DNA of 64,000 nt from Meloidogyne chitwoodi (GCA_015183035.1 JACZZP010000016.1:186001-250000); one strand, 5' to 3'. Positions 1-11,390 are shown, numbered from the stretch's first letter. Numbers and translations are program-made. Notes: generated by a model from the letters alone, not told the origin.

Positions 1-570
1 TTGTATCTCTAAAATCAAAAGAAACTTTTTAATAAACCGCCAAACCCAGTTAACGCAAAAGATTGAATGGGATTAATATTAAGGGCTCTCCTAAGCAAGA
101 ACACACATAGCTTTCGAAAACAGATTATTTTCTAGTGTTTTGGAAATTTTATAAGAAGGGAGTTAGGATCCTTACTTTTTTTAGCTTTGACAAAGTAAAT
201 ATTAAATAAATTTGACTGTTTAATTGGCTTTGATTTTATTTAATGAATGAATGAGCTTTAAATAAAATTAATTTAAAGGGCAATTGAGGGATGATTCTTA
301 TAAGAGAGAGAATAATGCCAATAAAAATGGATACAATAGAAATAAATTTATAAAGGGCAAGGTAGTCAGGCGTTAAAAGAAGGCACGCATAAGCTCAATA
401 GACGCATATGACCTTTTATATTTAATTTTTATTTAATAAATCAATCAACTTTATTTAAATAATTTAAATTATTGAAAAAAAATTTTTTTTAACTTTTGAA
501 TTAAATTAATAAAAAGTATTAAAAATTAAATTTATTTTTAATTAAAATTTTTCAAAATTATTTAAAATGT
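1..570. other. A+T-rich intergenic DNA
   Basis: No coding exon, RNA gene or terminal inverted repeat was recognised here. The DNA is A+T-rich with many homopolymers, downstream of the decayed gene on the minus strand. Confidence 0.6.
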
Positions 571-1721
571 CTAAATTGGTCTAATCTGCGTTTTAATTTG
601 TTTTAATAAAGGTTTAACATTGTTGTTGCAAAAATTAGTCAAATATTTATTGAATTCTTCCTTGTAAATTTTATCAACATTTTTACAAAATTCTTTCATA
701 TAAAGATAATTTAAATAACCAAAACTTACTAAAGTTTTTATGGAGTAGTTGTTGGTTGATAATTTCCTTAAAAGTTTATTTTAAATTTTTATAAAATTTT
801 ATTCAGGTAAATATTTATCTCTTTTCACTAATTTTACTTTTTACAATGTTCCTTGAGCATTTGTTAGGTAAAATAAGAAGGAAAGGATGTTTATAGTTAA
901 AGAAAGGTTACCTTACAAAAACGGCTATAACTTTTGTAATTTTCGCTCAAATAATATAAAATTTTGTTAAAAAATAAAGAATTGAATAGGCTACAAAATG
1001 AGTATAAAATTGTTCAAAAATATAAAGTATAAAAAAAGATATAGAAAAATAGAGTGTAAGGTAACCTTAGGGTTACTACCCTTAATTAATTAAATTAAAA
1101 AACCTCATTTTTAACATCGTTTTTATCCAAACTTTCCAATTTATTCATTTGTTCAGCTTTTTTTTTCAAATTTTTCCCATAATTTAAAAAATGGTTCTAA
1201 ACCTTTCAACTCTAACATTGGTTTACCTCTCCCATTTTTGATTTTTTCAATAGTCATGAATAACGATATTTTATTTTCTTCGTTTGAGAAAAATTCAATG
1301 CAATTCTTTAATTGTTTAAAGTTTTTTGAATAAATGTTTAATGTTTCTTTGGGATTTCCAAAATCTAAATATTCACGTTTAAACTGCAGATTAGGCTTAT
1401 AATTGTCAATTGAAACTTAAGAATCTCCTTCATAATCGCCTAAATTATTAATTAAAAATTAAATTTGAATTATAAATTCTTCTGGTAGAATGTTAATCAA
1501 AAATTAAATTCTAATCAACTCCCGTCTTTTCAATTCCGAGAATTTTAAATTAATTAAAATTGTTTACTTTCGGGTATAATATACAAAGGGTATCGTTCTT
1601 TTAATTTTTTTACTAATTTTTGTTTTTCTTTTTCTACAAATTCTTTTTTTGATAATTTTTTTGGTGCTGAGCAAATAATGAATGCAATTAATATAAAATA
1701 AATAATAAATGTTTTTTGCAT
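571..1721 (-). pseudogene. Decayed secreted-protein gene, paralogue of 23125-24671
   Basis: Three exons can be read: 1721-1568 (signal peptide starting MQKTFIIYFIL, then a Lys-rich stretch), 1439-1104 and 766-571. The order and sequence follow the intact gene at 23125-24671; for example exon 2 has YSKNFKQLKNC where the paralogue has YSKNYNQLLSC, and exon 3 has YLNYLYMKEFCKNVDKIY where it has YLRYIYMDEFCKNIDKIY. Three lesions break it: an in-frame TAA at 1417-1419, a +1 shift in the T9 run at 1158-1166 (eight would restore frame), and a further frame change near the start of exon 3. Homopolymer errors in the assembly could explain one lesion but hardly all three. The function of the family is unknown. 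A secreted product is inferred for the ancestor only. Confidence 0.75.
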
Positions 1722-1944
1722 TTAATTTATTTAAAAATTAAAAATATTTTAAATATAATTATTAAAGGAAAATACAAAATAAAAATAATATTGACGAGAC
1801 AGGTAAAAAGGGCAGCACTTATAAAATAATATGAAATTGATTTATTGAGAAATTGTCGTTTATGTGTATAAATGCACTTTACTGTTTTGAGTTAAATTAT
1901 TTTGGGTTTCTCAATAACCATCTAGTAGATGAATTGGTAAGTGA

Positions 1945-2056
1945 CAGGGATGTGCAAAATTGGAAAATAAAATCCGAAATACGAAATCCGAAATAAAAAT
2001 GTCTAAAAAACTCGAACAATCCGAAACTTCCGAAACCCGAAACTTGCCCATCCCTG
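1945..2056. mobile_element. hAT-like MITE, 112 bp
   Basis: Begins CAGGGATGTGCAAAATT and ends TTGCCCATCCCTG, an imperfect terminal inverted repeat. It is flanked by an exact 8-bp duplication, GTAAGTGA, at 1937-1944 and 2057-2064. CAGGG termini with 8-bp duplications are typical of hAT elements. It has no coding capacity. The termini resemble those of the larger element at 41101-41973. Confidence 0.85.
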
Positions 2057-2139
2057 GTAAGTGATAGTTGGGGTCAACTCTTTACAACAACACCGTATAC
2101 CCGCAACTGAATAATTTCAGAGAATTGTTGATTCACAAG

Positions 2140-2315
2140 CATTGGAAAGTTCCAGTTCCGGAACTGGAACCATGGAACTACAAAATTTCGGTAACTGGTT
2201 GGAATTAGAACTATAGAACTGATTGATGCCTGGAACTGCTTTGGAACTAATTCAAGAATGCAAAAATTCAAAAACAAGTTTTGGAACTGGAACTAGTCCG
2301 GAACTCCCATCACTG
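2140..2315. mobile_element. MITE of the GGAACT-rich family
   Basis: Starts CATTGGAAAGTTCCAG and ends GGAACTCCCATCACTG, with an interior full of GGAACT/AGTTCC motifs. Flanks are TTCACAAG (2132-2139) and TTCACTAG (2316-2323), a 7-of-8 match read as an aged 8-bp target-site duplication. It belongs with 58081-58310 and the partial copy near 59484. The 67-aa ORF across it is a shadow. Confidence 0.7.
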
Positions 2316-2746
2316 TTCACTAGACTCTTGGATAAATGCTAAAGTGATATAAGTCTTTGTTGATGCAATTTTTGATTCCATCAATTAACTTCGTGATTGG
2401 TTTGAGGAAATGATTGTATTTTTTTTATTTTTGCGGAGTGTTTATTTTTATTTTTGTGAACTTGATGTATAAGTGTAGATCTGTATATTTATGAGCTAAT
2501 TTTTGAGGAAATAAAAGTAAAGATTGCTATAAATATTTTAAAAAATATATTATGTGATAAGGAAGAAGAAAAAATTTTAGTTTCTTATTTAGGTAGTTAC
2601 CTTATTTTCAAAAATTAAAAAATGGCCAAATATTACAGCAGTTCTTGATATTTATAAAATTAAAAAAAATAAAAATATCAAAAGTTCAATTTACAAAATA
2701 AAATATTTACAAAATAATATAGATACCTCTACAAATTATAAAAAAT

Positions 2747-4108
2747 TTAATTATGTGCTAAATACTGGTGTAATGAAATTAAATTATCATAAGCTTCGTT
2801 CTCTTTTCTTAGTTGCTCCCCCGAAAGTGCCAATTTTTGTTTTTTCGGAGCTCTACGGAAAGATTTGCCAAAATTACCAAAAAACGAATTATTATTCTTA
2901 ATTGAGGAAATATCCTTCTCTGATTTTTTTGCATTTTTACCACTTTTATCTTCTTCAATTATTAATTCATTTGTTTCAAAATTATCTTCAGACTTTACTC
3001 TACGAATTTGTTTACCATTATGACTTAATCTAAAACTTTTTGATATTATATTTTTCATACTTCGACTAGAATTTAATTGTTTTGTTGATCCTTGACAACT
3101 TGACAAATAATCATCTAATGACATTGTACGAACACTTTTTTTAGCAGCTTCCTCTTTTATTTGTTCTTCAACATCAAGTGACTCTTTTTTAGCTCCTTGA
3201 GTTCTACGGAAAGATTTGGTAAGATTATTAAAAACTGAAGGGATTCTCTTAGATTGCTGTTGTATATTTTCATTACTATTTTGTCCATTTATAATATATT
3301 CATTTTCAATAATAAATAGATTTTTGGTAACATCACCTTCAGAATTTGCTTTACGCATTGAAGTGCCAAATCTAAATTTTTTTGGAAGTTTTTCTTCGTC
3401 ATTGAGCATATAATTAGAAGAGTTTGATTTACGAAGAATTTTACTAGGCATGGATTTAAAAAACATTTTACTTAAAGTTCGACCAAAAGTTTTATTAGAA
3501 TCTTGTTTTGACTCAATTTTGTCATGGTTTTCTTCTTTTATTTCATTTTCATAAATTATATCGCCTTCCTTCAAAACTTCATTTGCCTTTTCCAAAATAT
3601 TTTCTGAACAATAATTATTTAAAAATACTTTAATTTCTTTATCAGTAAATTTTTCGTCAATATTTTCACAAAAAGATAAAGAAAGCAAAAGAATATTAAA
3701 TTTAAGTTCCTCTGCTTTGTGAACATAATATATTGGTTTTTTTGATTTTTTTCCCTTTTCTTTTTTAATAATTGGAATAGATGCTTGTAATAATTCATTA
3801 CTTAAATAATTTGAAAATTTATTATAATTATTTAAATGTAATAAAAGTTGTTTATTATTTGTTTTAATTTCTTTTAAAAAATTCTTCATTTCTTTTATTT
3901 TTTGGTCTTTGTTTAGATCATATTTAAAAAATAAATAAATGTCATGGAATTCTGTATTATTCGAAAAAAGCTCATTAATGATTTGTTTATTTGTTTCTGT
4001 TAATTTAGCTTCTTTCGCGTTCAAACTATTTATTTCACTTGAGAAACAATGTTCAATTTGAATTAATAATAAAATTATAAAAAAGAGAAGCGAATATATC
4101 TTTAACAT
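2747..4108 (-). CDS. Secreted Lys/Ser-rich protein with duplicated SFRR modules
   Basis: Single-exon gene, 453 aa, family not recognised. Residues 1-23 form a signal peptide (MLKIYSLLFFIILLLIQIEH, then cleavage near CFSS); there is no later membrane segment, so secretion is likely. Residues 40-185 look helical and contain FCENIDEKF (146-154) followed by YC (166-167), the motif shared with the other secreted proteins listed here. The C-terminal half is an internal duplication: about 245-336 and 357-450 each carry a basic RKANSEGD/RRVKSEDN element, an acidic IIEEN-like stretch and a KSFRR box (299-302 and 416-419; variant SFRL at 358-361). The SFRR/RKxS pattern gives many basophilic-kinase-type serines, but no function follows from that. 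Lack of introns is unusual beside its neighbours. It could be an effector; that is inference. Confidence 0.8.
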   Translation of the reverse strand: MLKIYSLLFFIILLLIQIEHCFSSEINSLNAKEAKLTETNKQIINELFSNNTEFHDIYLFFKYDLNKDQKIKEMKNFLKEIKTNNKQLLLHLNNYNKFSNYLSNELLQASIPIIKKEKGKKSKKPIYYVHKAEELKFNILLLSLSFCENIDEKFTDKEIKVFLNNYCSENILEKANEVLKEGDIIYENEIKEENHDKIESKQDSNKTFGRTLSKMFFKSMPSKILRKSNSSNYMLNDEEKLPKKFRFGTSMRKANSEGDVTKNLFIIENEYIINGQNSNENIQQQSKRIPSVFNNLTKSFRRTQGAKKESLDVEEQIKEEAAKKSVRTMSLDDYLSSCQGSTKQLNSSRSMKNIISKSFRLSHNGKQIRRVKSEDNFETNELIIEEDKSGKNAKKSEKDISSIKNNNSFFGNFGKSFRRAPKKQKLALSGEQLRKENEAYDNLISLHQYLAHN

Positions 4109-5045
4109 TTTTAAGGCCCAAATTTTTAACTTAATAAAAATTAAAAAAATATTTTTTAAATATTTTTTTGAATAAGAGAGTGAAGCGAAGTTGGGAATCC
4201 TTTAACTGAAAAATCAAGGTTGATCAACCGACTTTAAATATTAAATGCCTTATTAAAAGTGCATAGACAAGTAAAAGTAAAATTGAAGGATGCCCTTTTC
4301 TTTTTTAAATTAATTAAACAATTAAAAGCGACAACAAAGGACACAAGAATTGAAAATTAGACAGGCGAGACAGTCACATTTTATTTAAATAAAAGTACTT
4401 TAGTTGAAAACATGTGATCATTTTTAACAATTTGTGGCATTTAAAAAAATTGAATAAAATTGTCAAATTAAAAAAAAACTAAAAGAAACATTAAAAAATT
4501 AAATTTAAGAGAAAATAAAAAATAAATAAATATGAGAATAATAAAGAAACATTTTTTTAAAAATCAAAAAAATGTTTTTCTGCATTTAAATAGTTTGTTT
4601 AAAATTATATTTTGGCGATAAAATTATTCTTTAAAAATATTTACATTAAACAAATAAATTGTCAAAACTAAAAAAGTTGTTTATGTTGATTAATTTTGTT
4701 TTTAATATTTTTCTAAAATGTTAATTTTTTAAATTTTGTGTTTAAAAAATTTCTTACTAATATATTATTAATATTAAAACTTTAAATAAATTTTATTTTT
4801 AGTTTTTTAACGAAAAAAGTTTTTGTATTTAAACGGACCAATTTCATTAATTTTTAATTTATTTTTATATTTTTAATATATTTTTTAAATATTTAAAATT
4901 TTATTATTTTTAATTTAATTTGAAAACAAGAAAATTAATTTTTTATAATAATCTAAATTCTAAAAAAAAATTAAAATATTCTTAAATTAAATTATTTTTA
5001 TAGAATATATTAAATTTTAATTAATTAAATTAATTTTCAATAAAA
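4109..5045. other. A+T-rich intergenic region
   Basis: Shared upstream region of the minus-strand 453-aa gene and the plus-strand Cys-rich peptide gene. No exon, inverted repeat or RNA was recognised. Confidence 0.5.
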
Positions 5046-5462
5046 ATGAAAGGACTTTTTTCTTTGACTTTGTTCATTTTCATCATTGTCCAAATGCTAA
5101 TTATAAAAGAAACAGGTTAATTTGGCAAACACCTACTAAAAATTATTAAAATGAACAAATATATTATTTAAATATATTTTCAAAATATTTTTAATTTTAG
5201 AAGCCGTATCTGCCAATTGTCCAGGTGGTGGCAGAACTCATGCAAGTTTGTAATAATTTTTTATATCGCAAAGAATATTAATATGTATTAGAGTACTAAA
5301 TCAAATTAATAATTATATAACGTTTTCAGCCTGTAAGCTGCTAACAATAATTCTGATTGTAGAGGTATTCGTGCTGATGTAAATGGGGTTAAAAAAGACT
5401 TCAACAAGTGCACATTTATTCCTTTGAGTGGACATGGTGGCTTCTGGTGTTGTCCCGCATAA
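5046..5462 (+). CDS. Small secreted cysteine-rich protein
   Basis: Three exons: 5046-5115, 5201-5245 and 5338-5462, giving 79 aa. Residues 1-22 are a signal peptide (MKGLFSLTLFIFIIVQML). The mature part runs from about AVSANCPGGGRTH to SGHGGFWCCPA at the stop, with five cysteines and a terminal CCPA. The last acceptor is the doubtful point: the strong TTTTCAG at 5323-5329 would put the exon in the wrong frame, whereas a weak AAG eight bases later (5335-5337) keeps it open. Starting at the strong site would add a sixth cysteine (TCK) before the frame breaks, so a one-base deletion in this copy is a real alternative. Family and target are unknown; small secreted Cys-rich proteins are often defence or effector peptides. 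Confidence 0.6.
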
Positions 5463-5717
5463 ATTTGTTTATTAAACTGAAAGAAGATAAAGACTACAAC
5501 GACATTAAATTAATGTTTATATAATTTGTTTAATACAAAAGTTTATTTCAAATTTACTATGAATATACAAAAATAATTTATTTTCTAATAAAATTAAAAT
5601 ATTTATGTCGAATTTTTTATTTTATTTTAATAATAAATGAGCCTTAACAAAGAAACTATGAGTTCTTTAAACCAAAAACAGATTTTTTGAATTTTTTGAT
5701 TTTTTTGCAGGCAAATT

Positions 5718-6000
5718 TGAAGGAAGCAGCCGCGGTAATCACTTAAAGCTATTCCTTCTTGCAATGCAGAAGAGAAAGTTAACTTACTCTGTGCTCTCTT
5801 CCCTTTTTTAACACAACTACCCTACTAAATTTAGTTATTTTATCATAACTTTTTTTTAAATTTATATAAAAATATGAGCTAAACTTTAAAAAATAAATCA
5901 TAAAATTAGATTTATTTAAATATTAAAGTTTATAAAATTTGGTCAAATTTTTTTAAATTTATGGCAAAATTCTGAATAATGGATTTAATCAAATTTTTAT
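5718..6000 (+). repeat. Dispersed repeat R1, copy 1
   Basis: Carries the block GCAGCCGCGGTAATCACTTA, then a purine-rich GCAGAAGAGAAAGTTAAC segment, CTCTCTTCCCTTTTTTAACAC and an A+T-rich tail. Further copies lie at about 11020-11390, 27425-28010, 29690-30010 (inverted), 43570-43935, and a tail fragment at 62335-62455. No coding potential. Confidence 0.75.
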
Positions 6001-6458
6001 TTTATTTTCAGTAAAAAATTTATTTAAAAAATCAAAAAATAATTTTTATTAATTTTTGGCCGTTTTTAATAAATTTAATGTAATATTTAAACAACGTTTT
6101 AAATTTTATCTATTTTAGAATTAAATTTATGCAAAATTTTACATTAAATTTAAATTTATTCTCCCAACACGTTTTTTGCTTTAATATTTGTTTAAATCTT
6201 TGATACACATATTAACAAAAAATTGCCAAAAAAGGATACAAATTTGCATTTTTAAATAATATAATTGAAAAAATAAAAATAAATGGCCAAAAGTCAGTTT
6301 ATTATTTAGATCTTGTAGCTTAATTTAAAACACAAATTGGGAAAAAAATCAAAAATAAATAAATATAAAAAAAATTTAAATAATATTTAAACAACAAGAG
6401 GCTACTAAACAATTCATTCTGAAAAGAAAAAAATTTTATCCTAAAAATTAATTTTAAA

Positions 6459-8012
6459 ATGAATTTATTATCAATTTTACCAATATTAATAATTTTTTTA
6501 ATTTTTCCATCCTTTGTGTCAAGTAAATGTCCAAGTGAGTGGACAACGAGAGTTGACAGTGATGGAAATACTTATGGATATTTGGCATTAATTTCTGATC
6601 TTATCAACATTTTTCAAGTGAATTTTTAAATAAAAATATATTTAATAATTTATGTAAAATAATTTAAAAAATTCTGAAAATTTTCTAGGCAAACGCATTA
6701 TGCCGTGAAAGAGGAGGAGATATTGTTAGTATACACAGCGAGGAAGAAAATAATTTTGTTGGATCATTAGCAGCACCTTTAATTAAACAATGTCAGGAAA
6801 CGAATGCTTGTGCGCAGAGAGTTGATCATGAGACACCAGAAAAGGAACTACTTGGTATTTTAATAAATTGAATTACAAATCAGAATATCATTTTAAAAAT
6901 AAAAATTAAAAAATCAGAATATCATTTTAAAAATAGAAATAATAAATCAGAAGTTCAGACAGACTTTATCGTTCATTTTGGATCGGCTTCTCGCGTGTTC
7001 AATATGCTCCACCTTTTTTAAACTCTTCAGTACAATGCATAAATACAGACGGTACTTCATGCGATTACGGACGTGTTGATGGCGTTGCTGCACACGATCG
7101 TAATGTTACTCCTTGGGGATTTGGCAATCCATCTGGTTTGAGTGATCAATCTGAAAGTTCGATAAAAATTTTTATTTTTATTAAAATTTTTATTTTAAGA
7201 AAGAAGCAACGAAGGATGCACAGAAATGTATATTGGCAATAATTCCGAACCTTTTTGGAATGATATTTCATGTTATGCTTTACTTGGTGGTGTTATTTGT
7301 AAGAGAAATTGTTCTCAAACATGTAAAGAGGAAGATAAGGAAACAACAGCTGCTACTACTACAACTGAATTAGCAACAACCCAAGTTACAAATATTTGTT
7401 TAAATAATACTGTATGTGGAGTAGATGGTTGGAAATGGCATTGTAACGAGAAGAAAACAAAATGCAACAGTTATCACAAGTACACATTGCCGTCAAAAGG
7501 AAATTACTGGGAGGTAATTAATTCTGATTTTTGTATTTTATTTTCTAAAATAGAGGCTAAGTTATACTTACTCCTTTTTATTCAGGCAGGCGCCATATGC
7601 CGTAAACATGGAGCATATGTTGCTTCAATAAAATCGAAGCAAGAGAATGTTTTTGTTCAAGAGAATTATTGTGCCTGTAATAATACTTCTCATTGGATTG
7701 GAAATTACCGTGTTCAAAAATCTGATAATAAAATTGATTGTTTAGATGAAGAGGGAGATCCTTGTTATATAACAGATAATGTATTTTCAATGATAAAAAA
7801 TAATAATTTAATTTATAATACAATTTTAGAAAACTTCTGATCATCCATGGGCCAAAAATTCCCCAGCCAAAAATGTTAAAGAAATGAATGATGGCATTTA
7901 CGGCACGAAAAACTGTGTTATGATGAAAAATTCTCAGTGGCAAGATGTTGCATGTGCAAGGCCTCTAGGTGAAGTACTATGCAAAAAGACTTGTATTTCT
8001 CCTGATTTTTAA
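6459..8012 (+). CDS. Secreted protein with two C-type lectin domains
   Basis: Six exons (6459-6617, 6689-6854, 6959-7156, 7200-7513, 7586-7780, 7830-8012) join in phase to 404 aa. Residues 1-22 are a signal peptide. The first C-type lectin-like domain follows (CPSEWT..., ALCRERGGDIVSIHSEEENN, SFWIGFSRVQ, WNDISC, GGVICKRNC). After a Thr-rich linker the second domain starts at CGVDGWKW and ends WQDVACARPLGEVLCKKTC. The WIG core and the cysteine spacing fit the fold, but neither domain has an EPN or QPD sugar-specificity motif, so calcium-dependent sugar binding is doubtful. It lies tail to tail with a paralogue at 8978-10919. Nematode secreted C-type lectins act in immunity or host interaction; the role here is open. 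Confidence 0.88.
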
Positions 8013-8977
8013 ATGAAAAATTGATAATTTATGAAGATAATGATTCAAAACTTTAAATAAAAATAATATTAAATAATTTTTTTAATATTTTTTAAGATTT
8101 AAATAATTCTCTCATTTTATTAATAAATTTATCAGAATAAATACCTCATAAATACATTAATGCAAGCTATTAATGAACAAATAATATAAGCAAAATTCGA
8201 GATAAAATTTTTTGAATATTTAAAAATTGGGGTAAAAAATAGTTTAAATTTTTATAAAAAATTTAAATCGCTGAAAATTTGATGATTATAATATCATTTG
8301 AAGACTTATAGCTATTTCGATTCAGTGATTCGATCTATTCAAAAAATACAAAAATTTAAGAAAAAACTCCAAATGTTCAAAAAATTTTATTTCAAAAACT
8401 AGCACATGAATTTTTGAATTTCATAGCTCATTCGATTCAGCTCTTTAAGCTCTTTCGAATGATAACAAATTCATCAAATTTTCAACGATGGAAATTTTTT
8501 TATAAAATTTCAAAATATTCCTTCAAACAAAATTTTTCAAAAAATATCTCTCAAAGCCTCCTTTTTTAGAAGGCCTAACATAGCTCATTCGATTCAGTTT
8601 TTCGAGCTCTACAAATGAACAAAATACAGCGAAAATAATTCGGAGGAACTTTTTTATCGAACTTTATACTTATATTTTCAGGAAAATATAGCTCGATATT
8701 TTCTCGTTAAATTTTTTTCGTTTATAGAATATTCTATTCAGTCCTTACACTACGAACAGTTGGGGTTATTTCTGTCTAAGAATGAGATATAAAGTGTGGG
8801 CCCTCAGCAACTATTTATAGTATATTTATATAATTAATAAGATTTTCAAAATTTTTTAATGCATAAACTCAGAAAGATTGCTTGCTTTTTATTATTCAAA
8901 TTTTATTTTCATATTATTAATTTTTATAATTCATTTTTTCATTCTTTCCTTTGATTGATATCATAAAAATTCCTCAT
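8013..8977. other. Intergenic region between convergent lectin genes
   Basis: Holds the 3' ends of both lectin genes. At about 8300-8620 there are degenerate recurring segments of the form AGCTCATTCGATTCAG and TTCGAGCTC, resembling the outer edge of repeat R1 copies. No exon seen. Confidence 0.5.
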
Positions 8978-10919
8978 TCATGCAAAAGTTGGTGGATTAC
9001 ATTCTTTCATGCACACAATTGCTGTTCCAGGTCTATCACAACTTTGATCTACCCATTTCCCATCTCCATTAATTCCAATACAATTTTTCTTTCCATAGCC
9101 ATTAGAGTCGCCAGTTGTAGAATTGGAAGGACATCCAGGAGCCCATGGATTACTCGGACTCGCTGTAGATGTGCTAACAAGGTTTAATGTTGATGCTGAC
9201 CTAGTTGTGGTTATTGATGAATTTGAAACTTTAATAGTTGTGGAACTGGCAGTACTGGTGGATGGTAAAAATGTTGTCGTAACATCACCATTCTAATTTT
9301 AAAAATATTCGGAAAATTCTAAAAATTAAAAAAATTTATTACAGCATCTCCATTTCCATAGTTGCATGGGCTTCCATCGCTACAACTACAAGAAACACTT
9401 CCAGTTGCTGGATTGGTATAACGATGTATTCCAGTGTATATGCAAGTCGATGATGTTGAACGACGCTTGCGAGATGAGTTTGAAGAAAGAAAATTTGAAC
9501 AAACAGTGTTAACGATATAATCGTTTTCTTCACTCGATTGAATTGAGGATGGAACAGCGTTGACAGCTTTGCATATTGCAACACCCTTTTAAAGAAGATT
9601 AATTTGATATCTCTAAGTATCAAATTTTCAATGTGACTTACTTGCCAATAACATCCATTATAAGGGAATGCTTTGTAAGCAAATGCCTTTCCAGTTTTAA
9701 TATTATATTTCCAATTCCAATCATCCGAACCGCATTGATAACCTCCACCACCACCGTTGCAACTATCACCACCTTTGCATTTACAACCACCATTTCCTCC
9801 ACTATTACTACTTCCTGTTGCACTGCTGAGAATGGTAGTAAATGAATTTGCTTTTGAAGAAGTTGCTAAAGTTTTGGAAACTAAAAGAAATATTATTAAA
9901 CTACCTTTTGAGCCACCCCCTGAAGTAGCCTTGGGAACAGCTGTTGTGGCTGCCAATTTAGTAGTGACTGATGAAGAAGAAACTGGGCAAGTTGTTACAT
10001 TTTTAATTGCTGAACAATTCATTTTGCAGACTACACCACCAAGCTTTTGATAGCACGAAATATCATTCCATACTGCTGTTGGATTTGCGTTGAACATTTC
10101 AGTACAGTATTCAAGATCACCAACTATACAATTTTTATTTTAAAAGATCTCTCACAAAAAATTTTCACCTCCTTTAGAACTATTTGATCCTGAAGGACAA
10201 CCAATCGCCCACGGAGGAGAATTACTATTCCCATCATTAACTGCATCAAATCTTCCATAATCGCAGGGAGTATTATCAGAATTAGTACAATCTAGTGTAG
10301 AATTATATGAAGGTCTAAATTGAACACGATTCATTCCAATCCAAAAAGAACGCATTAAAGAGTCCAGAAAAGCCCATCCAGCATTAGTATGTGCAAGTCT
10401 TACAGCACAAACTGAATCGTTATTTTGGCATTGGCTGAGCAATGTAGCGGAAATACTGGCTATAAAAGCGTTTTCAGCAGGGCTGTGGATTGAAGCTACT
10501 TGACCTCCAGCACGTACACAATGACCTTGTGCCTGTTATAATATTTATCGTTAATTACCTAACTTAAGTCTCTACGGTTTAGAACGCATGTTTGAGTTCC
10601 CCAAGTTATCTGGTTTATTCAAATTACGTAAATACAATTGGGATTCAACTGTGAGACTCTAACCCGAAATTTATTTCTTAAAATGACAAAAAGTCCAGTG
10701 TAAAATCAAAATATTTTTTCAAAAAAGACTACAAACCTCGTAGAAATTCATCCAATCATGCATAATAACTTGATAACCATAAGTTATACTATCAATAGGA
10801 TCTTCTCTAGATATCCACCCAGCAGGGCATGTAGCAGCATCTGTTGTTCCGTCATAAAATGCAATTATTGCAATTGAAAGAATAAATGAATAAAATTTTG
10901 CAGTGAAAAAGGGAATCAT
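8978..10919 (-). CDS. Secreted protein with two C-type lectin domains and Ser/Thr/Gly-rich inserts
   Basis: Six exons (10919-10737, 10532-10169, 10123-9905, 9880-9642, 9585-9343, 9292-8978) join in phase to 520 aa. A signal peptide is followed by CPAGWISREDP, then CTLD1 (HCVRAGGQVASIHSPAEN, SFWIGMNRVQF, WNDISCYQKLGGVVCKMNC). A Ser/Thr- and Gly/Cys-rich linker (CKCKGGDSC, GGGGGYQC) leads to CTLD2 (DDWNWKYN..., CKAVNAVPSSIQSSEEN, WVDQSCDRPGTAIVCMKEC). CTLD2 has two insertions absent from the paralogue at 6459-8012: a basic SRKRRST patch and a Ser/Thr-rich stretch beginning NGDVTTTFLPSTSTASS that suggests O-glycosylation. The upstream ATG at 10919 was chosen because it opens the signal peptide. 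No EPN/QPD motif is visible. Confidence 0.88.
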
Positions 10920-11019
10920 TTTTGCGTCCAAGTTTAAAGAATTGACCCTAAAAATTAAAAAAATTAGAAGTCCATTGGTAATTTAAAATTCTTTAATTGT
11001 TATTTAGAGGAAATTCTAG

Positions 11020-11390
11020 CTAAAAAGGTCATCATTAGAAAGAGCTCGTCGAGCTAAGTCGAATGATACCAAAATCATCACAATTGAATAAAATTATAAA
11101 AAGTTATGATTTATTGAAAATTCGATTAAGATATGAAGAGAGCAGCCGCGGTAATCACTTAAAGCTATTCCTTCTTGAAATGCAGAAGAGAAAGTTAACT
11201 TACTCTGCGCTCTCTTCCCTTTTTTAACACAACTACCCTACTAAATTTGGTTATTTTGTCATAACTTTTTTTTAAATTTATATAAAAATATGAACTAAAT
11301 TTTAAAAAATAAATATTAAAATTAGAATTATTTAAAAATTAAAGTTTAAAAATTTTGCCAAATTTTGAGAAATTTATAGTGAAGAATAAT
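11020..11390 (+). repeat. Dispersed repeat R1, copy 2
   Basis: Starts around GAGCTCGTCGAGCTAAGTCG, continues through AAAATTCGATTAAGATATGA and the GCAGCCGCGGTAATCACTTA block, then the shared A+T-rich tail. It matches the left-arm and right-arm copies along its whole length, so the full repeat is about 370 bp. Confidence 0.75.

Noticed and set aside
9339..10097. 252-aa continuous ORF within the second lectin gene
   Set aside because: It reads through introns; the spliced model keeps both lectin domains in frame and replaces it.
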